This document shows positions 40,901-44,115 of a stretch of DNA of 44,115 nucleotides, piece by piece. The notes beneath the pieces were generated by a model. It was not told where the DNA came from. It ran no database searches and saw nothing but the letters and a program-made list of their open reading frames with translations. The DNA is from an uncultured Bacteroidales bacterium (GTDB lineage Bacteria; Bacteroidota; Bacteroidia; Bacteroidales; P3): contig CALGCG010000118.1 of NCBI GenBank assembly GCA_937884485.1, forward strand, positions 1 through 44,115, written 5' to 3'. The translations under genes were made by a program, and so were the position numbers. Numbering within the stretch: position 1 is the first letter of the stretch; each line of letters starts with the position of its first letter.

Positions 40901-43792
40901 GCTGACGGCAGCAAGATTGTTGCGCGAGCTGGCCGTCATCTTCACCGAGTTGTAGACAACGTCGGTATAGTTGGCCGTAATCACATTCAACGGCGTACGC
41001 ATCAGGCTCGCCGTCCCGTCGTCGTTGCACACCAGCATGTTGTTGGCCACCAGGGCGCGCGTTGCGGCGCTACCCGTCACACTGTTCAGCGCCAAGGCAC
41101 CGGCGCCGTGCGAGGTGTAAATCTTGTTGTTTGTAACGCGCGTGGTTCCCGTGCAGCTGTTCAGCAGCAGCACACCCATCGTGTTGTTGTACACATCGTA
41201 CATCTCGTTCCGGTTGATGACCACATTGCTCTGGTTGTTCGCATTGACAGCGTAGTCATACTGGTTGCGGAACGTGCTGTTCAGCACACTGTTGTTGGCC
41301 GACGGGATGTCGGGGGCCTGGCCCTTCAGCTCCACGCCGGTCTTGCCGCCCACAAAGGTGCAGCCGTCGACCACCGTCCCGTTGGCATATCCCGTGTTGA
41401 TCATCGTGCCGATACGCATCGATGCCACCGGGTTCGCCAGGCTGTCGGTGAACGTGCAGCCCTCGAAGCGGCAGTTCTCACTCGTCATTCCAAGCTTCAC
41501 CATGTCCGTCAGCATGCCCGAACGGCGCACGAAACGCACATTCCTGAAGCGGATGTTGTTGGCCGACGCAAGGTCCACGATGCTGGCATTGTCGCCGTCC
41601 GAGAAGAATGTCACATTGCCGCTTACAGGCTCGAAGACTATGTAGTGGCTCTGCGTCGTTCCCAGCACATCGGGCATCGTGAAAGGCTCGTAGTTGCCCG
41701 GAGCCAGCTTCACCACCAGGCTGTCGTCGATACCGCAGCGGCTCACCGCGAAGAGGAACTCCTCCATCGTGGCAAAGTCGGCACCGGTGCCACCGATGCG
41801 GCGCGTCCCGTTCATCGGGCCGTCGCACACGATGAACTCCGTGTAAATCGTATCGTTATAAGGCTCATGGTCCCTGTACTTCTGACCGCCGGCCGTCAGC
41901 GTGTCCTCCACCCACACTCTCAGTGTGTGGAAGCCCGAAGCCAGTGCCACATTGGGGGCTATCGTCACCATCTGCACCGCTCCTCCGGCAAGGTTGCCGC
42001 TCCACGTATACTGTCCGTTATGCGTGCCGTCGATAGAGTAGCTCACCTTCACCGAATTCACGGCCAGCGCACCCTGGTTCTTCAGCCTCACCTTGATGCT
42101 GTGGTCGCTGGGCGTCATCGGCACATCGTAGTTGGGATTGACCAAGCCGTAGGTCGCCGAACCCACCGCAGTGTCGAAACCCATATCGTACAGCAGCGGC
42201 AGGTTGGCATGCTGCGTCAGCACCAGCGCCGGACGCTGGTACACCCGGTAGTCTGCAGTATTCAACTCCTCGTTCGTGAACGCATCGTAGCCGTTGAACG
42301 CCGCGCCGAGGCTGTAGTACATACTCGGAAATCCGAACGGAGCGCTGATCATGCGGATGGGCGACATGCCCTTGTCCACATCGTTATCGTATATCAGCTG
42401 CATCACCAGACCCTTGCCGGCGTAGCAGAACGTGTCCTGGAACTGCACCGTCTGCGTGAATCCCGCATTGGCCTCCGTAATAGTGAACGCCGAGTCGTAC
42501 ACAACATGCATGTACGACGTCGTGAACGGATAGGTACCCACAATCGAAGTGTCGACCCTGTAGTTTGTCGGCACATTCTTCATCCTGATTTGCATGCGGT
42601 TGTGGTTCTCCGTATTCGTGTGGGCCGCAAAAGTCATGCGCATGGCCGTCATCTGTCCCGCCTTGTAGCCCGCCGAGGCCAGAAGCGCCGAGTCGTAGAC
42701 CCACTCGCTCCGCACGTCGGCGGCAGGATAGAACGGGAAATAGGCGTTGCCGTTGAAGCCCGTGAATTCGGGCGTCTGGATTCCCGGCTGCGCCACTCCG
42801 CGCACACAGCGGTACTCGTGCCACGAATTGGACGAGGCGGGGAAAGTCACATAATTGGCGTTCGACGTGGCGTCGCGCGCCACGCAGTAGAAGCGCATCA
42901 GCGTGTCGTAGCCGAAGAAAGGTATGCGTGCCGAGAAGCGCGTCGTGTCGCTCGCCATGCGCGTCATCTGGACGCGCACCGGCGTCGGGTCGCTGCCGAC
43001 ACGGTAGAACATGTACACCGAGTCGGGATTGATGCCCTGCGACACCGTCGTCTTCGGCAACACCACAATCTCGGCTCCGCGGCTGCTGGGATAGTACATC
43101 CCGTCAGGGTATTTCACCATCGTCAGCGTGGGCTTCACCATCGGGCTCGGGCTGGCACTCACCTTCAGGTTGTCGAGGACCCACTTGCCCGTCGACGCGC
43201 CGGAGCTCGTCTTCTGCCTCACCACCAGCTTCAGCATCAGCCTTCTCTCGTTCTGTGCCACGCTCGCGCCCAGCACATTGTTCAGGTCGAAACGCTCACG
43301 CTTCCACAAATTGTTCGACAACGTCGAACCCTGCTCATACCACTCGTTGTACGAATTGATCGAGAACGAACTGAAACTCACAAACGGACGCGAATACTCA
43401 CCGCTGCTCTGGTTGTAGTTCGACGCCGTTATCTGGTGCCACTGGGTCTCGTTGGAACGCTTGTAGTACAGACGGCACATGTTCACATCCGCACCCGTGT
43501 TCGTCTGCACATTGCACATGTGGTCGAACTCGAACGAGATGTAGCGCAACGCCGTGTTCTGAGTGAAATCAATCTCACTCAACTCTATCGTCACGTCAGC
43601 ATCGTTCGCCTGCGAAATCATCAACGCTCCGCTGCCGCTCGAATGATACTGCGTCGTAACGCTGGCCGGGCCCGTATACAACGGCGTCTCTCCCGACTCG
43701 AAGCCCTGATAGTACATTTCCGTAATCTGCGCCCTCGTCACAAGACCGCAAAACAGAAAAATGACACTCGGTACAAAAAATCTGAGTTTCAT
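31946..43792 (-). CDS. Giant T9SS-exported surface protein (3948 residues)
   Basis: One uninterrupted frame of 3948 codons. A signal peptide (about 1-21, ending LVTRAQ) is followed by a jelly-roll-like segment. A first parallel beta-helix region spans about 660-1087 (many VVDGCTF and VINRNEMYDV type turns). Repeated CARDB-like beta-sandwich modules follow (motifs such as VRVRNYGIGPVT and VNVRNQGASDAS). A lamin-tail-like block lies near 1290-1500 and a second beta-helix at about 2020-2467. A GEVED domain lies at about 3007-3097 (WVYIDFNRNGIFDPG), and a T9SS type A sorting domain closes the protein (about 3867-3948, LGQNYPNPFEG). Likely role: adhesion or surface layer, by analogy. Positions are estimates from sequence reading. 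Confidence 0.9.
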   Translation of the reverse strand: MKLRFFVPSVIFLFCGLVTRAQITEMYYQGFESGETPLYTGPASVTTQYHSSGSGALMISQANDADVTIELSEIDFTQNTALRYISFEFDHMCNVQTNTGADVNMCRLYYKRSNETQWHQITASNYNQSSGEYSRPFVSFSSFSINSYNEWYEQGSTLSNNLWKRERFDLNNVLGASVAQNERRLMLKLVVRQKTSSGASTGKWVLDNLKVSASPSPMVKPTLTMVKYPDGMYYPSSRGAEIVVLPKTTVSQGINPDSVYMFYRVGSDPTPVRVQMTRMASDTTRFSARIPFFGYDTLMRFYCVARDATSNANYVTFPASSNSWHEYRCVRGVAQPGIQTPEFTGFNGNAYFPFYPAADVRSEWVYDSALLASAGYKAGQMTAMRMTFAAHTNTENHNRMQIRMKNVPTNYRVDTSIVGTYPFTTSYMHVVYDSAFTITEANAGFTQTVQFQDTFCYAGKGLVMQLIYDNDVDKGMSPIRMISAPFGFPSMYYSLGAAFNGYDAFTNEELNTADYRVYQRPALVLTQHANLPLLYDMGFDTAVGSATYGLVNPNYDVPMTPSDHSIKVRLKNQGALAVNSVKVSYSIDGTHNGQYTWSGNLAGGAVQMVTIAPNVALASGFHTLRVWVEDTLTAGGQKYRDHEPYNDTIYTEFIVCDGPMNGTRRIGGTGADFATMEEFLFAVSRCGIDDSLVVKLAPGNYEPFTMPDVLGTTQSHYIVFEPVSGNVTFFSDGDNASIVDLASANNIRFRNVRFVRRSGMLTDMVKLGMTSENCRFEGCTFTDSLANPVASMRIGTMINTGYANGTVVDGCTFVGGKTGVELKGQAPDIPSANNSVLNSTFRNQYDYAVNANNQSNVVINRNEMYDVYNNTMGVLLLNSCTGTTRVTNNKIYTSHGAGALALNSVTGSAATRALVANNMLVCNDDGTASLMRTPLNVITANYTDVVYNSVKMTASSRNNLAAVSFGGGTLENSRFMNNIVVALDDNNYALNYSPGVATTNTVGYNVYYSLGTLLNRRAGTGCTDLAAWLLAEPGDTNSIVANPNFLNGSLVDLRTYNRMVKGVGMPMATVPTDMFDSVRSTTATCPGAFEFVSLGYDFEPEALISPVEETCYMPSSVELKVRIRNSGVNAYTSGTGLQLKYRKDNEPIQSVSITTTVPGEDTVTIATGRMLQLPSYSSSDRTYTIKVWTVFANDPNATNDTNVFQVVSKYRPAKPNNDSVQIPYASRATVTPTNGVNMWSVYNAAGAPTRKSEIYWYHDTTDAAPFHVGPTLTTDTLRMDSTFYFRQKRAKPVVRITQLEIKRGGSGNNATVGETPNAPYWLVSGRKVALQLTNVGDARANLYGDTIQTISPTASGSSSLNNKIFVFTDSVYIEPGQSLVVQYASGISSNPAMTIHTGSSFNVAYNSKIAFVYRRGGVIEDAVALNDIASTPSGNPTITWANIGVPSYVWNGTGVNMASSNSSAGIFRNAFNGNASDWQVASSANPMFLGSIKPTWIFFEENGCDGYFASYKVKMLAPPVADIDVATPVLPASECGLGEENVSVRVRNYGIGPVTGLVLNCSDGNDTVTEAVGQTLAANGILDYTFTTPLNFARSTDTMVTVRVWANAVNGDNTQSNDTNVASVLSLYTPSAPAAIPTRSVSYATPDTFALNCGSGLVPVWYDYEGNAVDTGYVNISEILYVGGTRGVSYLVASALNGIVGTGTTTNTVSSSNNTTSPTPYASVVKNGKQQYIYSASELAAAGLEAGYINSIAFELKTIPGNNVSSITFNEYNISMGLTSDTIFANTSDWKGATRVYTRSPFVVSQSDCNTWVTHQFDTPFYWDGVSSIVVQLTHYIPTAVTTGTKSAYTQKSNTTLVKLNNSALSPSTEEYSASGTRGANRPNIQFYSTTYGCSSAITPYTVQMVNIPTVDMAVLWPNGVDTVDYNSCNNTAFYVNVRNQGASDASNTKLYYYFDTLAVDSVTVANTITSGATENVMLFSRHLNPGRHTLRVIVAAPGDNVLSNDTITRSFMVSFCSGSYTIALTGGDYHSFGEAIDTLNVVGIEGPVTFNVSPGTYTEQVVLNNIPGSSATNNISFIGTGDNVLLTAAPSQNENYVMLLDSTSNVTLSRFRIEARPPSGNFANALVLQKGGNIALDSMTVRVRGSINNANASAVVLLGNISNLSLTNSTIDSGYYSFRTAGEEGNYSNITLTNNTFHGFWSQAIVARGVTNFTANSNNIQGGISGSVNVNGRGLTGIYLAQSAGNISVQKNKIVLVDSKTGGKTGIQFENINCSSSNPALIANNMISCSGIGVAGIAAQPKKPVGICIDSSSSNINVYFNTVRMSCGNPNASSLYNSDSYAFYSGATVSNLHVTNNILANFRKGYAYYVSELNTVTLSDYNAYYTASTCPFAWKQTTTIGNLAALQTINSDDANSVFEEPYFNSETDLHLVMTNFAGIGQYNADVPDDIDGVIRKQVPGPTLGAHELDVATHDMAVVRIDGPLMPASTVFNYTNNRPPNIESDSVLVTAQFYNNGLAPENNVQWYAYLEGYEAQTRTANRSLGSFNPSESKIDSVMMPTILGVTDTNVVHVVVVCPNDTTVDNNDRTSTFFLAPAFNLAAISMSTDRNGCSMQNTTVTINVKNQGFKDMPAGTQFKVGYHPVITQPASITEISTMPDTVEEYVTLATPLLMNASRSFDFSSQANFYPTGESEDIKFRLLGWVNYEYDITPANDSTPKTATAINSYYSPEPPVGFDTIFPYGTWGEVRAMQVNNRPIRWYRDSTATPFYHPSQYNQSRKWSNTPQYFHDSVYYLNCLSAKNCPSFFSEVHVSVALPEANDMAFEAVLAPLGGRVYMENDTVRVRIANYGTSSQTNVPVAFQLKRGNNIIQNVSEVCRATIPAGQSYVYTFNTLLDIPTPTVAQNYQLVVWTDLASDAVRRNDTIRIAHTFASLAENRYVATKPSEPTFDITRVSFNEIDYETPQQGRGYTDLASYTAPDYPALHVTRGLSDSIFIRVNVLDASAQQDRVRAWVYIDFNRNGIFDPGAGEAVVNNAVFYNRETYSSLITIPATASPGYMRMRVTVASHDSYGNNEYPVGGVAADKDGHTIDFLLFVDSEAPATDLAVNQIASPRDYIIEDGSPREISVRVSNKGATPVSNPTFEYRFIRTDENGSRTTVPGSVTYPGTIAAGSSALITLDPYSFTHGTTTLVVNSTDASDQNRSNDTLEFEYNRFYVVTLPLLDSFDIDNRWYAPKGYNIYAHNFWELGTPAKQRINAPYSGDKAWVTDLDASAISTGKRGNVSYLYSPIINIQQIRPDTISVRIRRNLLNGSTLRLEFLNYERQWVNAVSDSLFNWYNNQDDACFDGTSTGSTYNYYYAPTAIRNGMSGDFNQSLQFRFVYTTPVGTSENASFGEGCAIDNFSISRARRPSDAGIVDIVEPVSPAYGQTIYPKVVVRNYGTDTLRSVHVGYVYYGTYLPKECTVSCLIAPNGYDTLLLTSPFIVSSDFPETFEITAFTQVEHDIYYDNDTLTKSFNLSPLGDDIDAVSFVYPLDQAVAGEMLQVTMRVRNFGVSPIPTATASYIINGQERIDEEIDFQALLGRPLGSMEYFNYTFNHRFRAPMGVVQLTGIIKCPNNDYVYNDTISKRFRCVNSIVDIAAAGVIVDTSAHTEVRITLIVENRGGRGVNAFEVGFYIDDDSSTIYREIYNHPVYALPALGTGFHTFNVVLPQRSALYSNVTAFVHAVGDNDSGNDTTKILAERFLDVEMGQLIVVENAAPTAELIAYVFNRGNVPVITGNMHIDVNINDLTFSENFPAASHRIDPGMAGSLRFNRSIPKSPQHSYVGSASISYINDQNNTNNQTNLIEIRSYWDPTSVPTVDGNDLVLGQNYPNPFEGSTSVPFTLPNDADVHFFVIDAMGHLVNSFDRHYTAGAHSVMIDMDSYPAGIYYYGIIVDGQRLMRKMILR

Positions 43793-43890
43793 AGTTTATA
43801 TTTTTTTTATTTTTTTTCGTCTATTTATCAATCATTTACAACTCTTGACACACCCCGCCCTGCCCATTTGGGACAGGCGGAATTCAAACG

Positions 43891-43898
43891 CAAATATA
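43891..43898 (-). promoter_or_regulatory. Promoter of the giant surface-protein gene
   Basis: On the minus strand, TATATTTG (43898-43891) matches TAnnTTTG and is preceded by an AT-rich stretch. The leader to the ATG at 43792 is about 90 nt and contains an imperfect hairpin (43857-43880, arms CGCCTGTCCC and GGGCAGGGCG around AAAT). The -33 element is not clear. Confidence 0.65.
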
Positions 43899-43981
43899 CG
43901 CACTTTTTTTAAATACACGAAAAAAAATTTTGTTTTAACACAAAATGGCCCCTCACCGCGCACCCATTCCGGCAGCTCACA

Positions 43982-44013
43982 CCCCCGCCCGCCACCGCCC
44001 TTTCCTCGCCCCC
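43982..44013 (-). other. Possible G-quadruplex motif upstream of the giant gene promoter
   Basis: The minus strand has G-runs of 5, 3, 3 and 5 bases with loops of 8, 7 and 1 nt. Loops are longer than in the motif at 5386-5404, so stability is less certain. It lies about 85 bp upstream of the -7 box. Confidence 0.4.
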
Positions 44014-44050
44014 GGTTCGCCTCTGGTTCGCCCCCTCTTCGGCACTTCCT

Positions 44051-44115
44051 ATATAGTTCACATATAGTTCTTATATAGTTCCTATATGCAGTATATAAGA
44101 ACTATATAAGAACTA
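44051..44115. repeat. Inverted unit-array hairpin, 11-bp units, cut by the window end
   Basis: The left arm has three consecutive 11-mers, ATATAGTTCAC (44051-44061), ATATAGTTCTT (44062-44072) and ATATAGTTCCT (44073-44083), plus ATATGC. After a short centre the inverse unit AAGAACTATAT (44097-44107) and a further partial copy AAGAACTA (44108-44115) follow up to the last base. At least one arm is incomplete in the window. Design matches the hairpins of the hydrogenase operon; the unit is shared with 5559-5579. Confidence 0.8.

Larger units (their letters stand above)
43793..44115. other. Upstream region of the giant gene up to the window edge
   Basis: This 323-bp stretch holds the leader with an imperfect hairpin, the promoter at 43891-43898, an AT-rich block to about 43945, a C-rich block (G-rich on the minus strand) to 44040, and the 11-bp-unit array at 44051-44115. 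No credible gene is present; open frames that cross it from the giant gene are antisense shadows. Confidence 0.6.

Noticed and set aside
39071..43912. 1613-codon plus-strand open frame antisense to the giant gene
   Set aside because: It is Arg/His-rich without domain patterns and mirrors the codon structure of the minus-strand gene, which has a signal peptide, domains and a sorting signal. High GC content keeps the antisense frame open.

Overview
The window looks like part of the chromosome of a GC-rich member of the Bacteroidota, most likely a Bacteroidales-type anaerobe. The evidence is a type IX secretion system (T9SS) core operon (porP-gldKLMN plus a second gldN), two proteins with T9SS C-terminal sorting domains, a T9SS plug protein, PCMD and DUF6266 family proteins, and promoters of the Bacteroidota type (TAnnTTTG). 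Two separate [FeFe]-hydrogenase loci indicate fermentative or anaerobic hydrogen metabolism. No rRNA, tRNA, CRISPR array or conventional insertion sequence was seen.

Layout. (1) 1-321: 3' end of an unknown plus-strand gene, followed by a bidirectional terminator. (2) 417-5235, minus strand: operon for a multisubunit, probably electron-bifurcating, NAD-linked [FeFe]-hydrogenase (HndB-like small subunit, HydB, HydA, HydC). Each of its three gene gaps is filled by a hairpin whose arms are tandem arrays of a short unit. (3) 5692-9589, plus strand: UPF1/IGHMBP2-like helicase, PCMD lipoprotein, outer-membrane barrel. (4) 9602-12191, minus strand: DRTGG protein, HATPase and a second, sensory-type [FeFe]-hydrogenase homologue. 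An S23/Avd-like four-helix-bundle gene lies between the last two, framed by inverted arrays of a 7-bp unit. (5) 12394-15937, plus strand: envelope genes (LD-carboxypeptidase, deacetylase-like protein, KdsC, RlpA-like). (6) 16073-23077, plus strand: T9SS core operon. (7) 23106-28330, minus strand: miaB, PASTA protein, T9SS cargo protein, rluD. (8) 28698-30630, plus strand: DUF6266 protein overlapping a T9SS plug protein. (9) 30624-43792, minus strand: a 3948-residue T9SS-exported surface protein whose stop codon overlaps the start of tilS. (10) 43793-44115: promoter, G-rich tract and another unit-array hairpin cut by the window edge.

How the genes fit together. The T9SS core and plug protein would export the giant protein and the smaller cargo, whose C-terminal sorting domains lie in the same window. 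The sensory hydrogenase with its HATPase and DRTGG partners is a candidate regulator of the catalytic hydrogenase 4 kb away.

The most unusual pattern is a family of intergenic hairpins. Each is built from short tandem units (7, 8, 10 or 11 bp) arranged head-to-head, and most fill a gap between two genes almost from stop codon to start codon. One of them carries a four-helix-bundle gene. I interpret them as one class of small elements, possibly mobile, with the four-helix-bundle protein as candidate partner. The structure is read directly from the sequence; mobility is inference.
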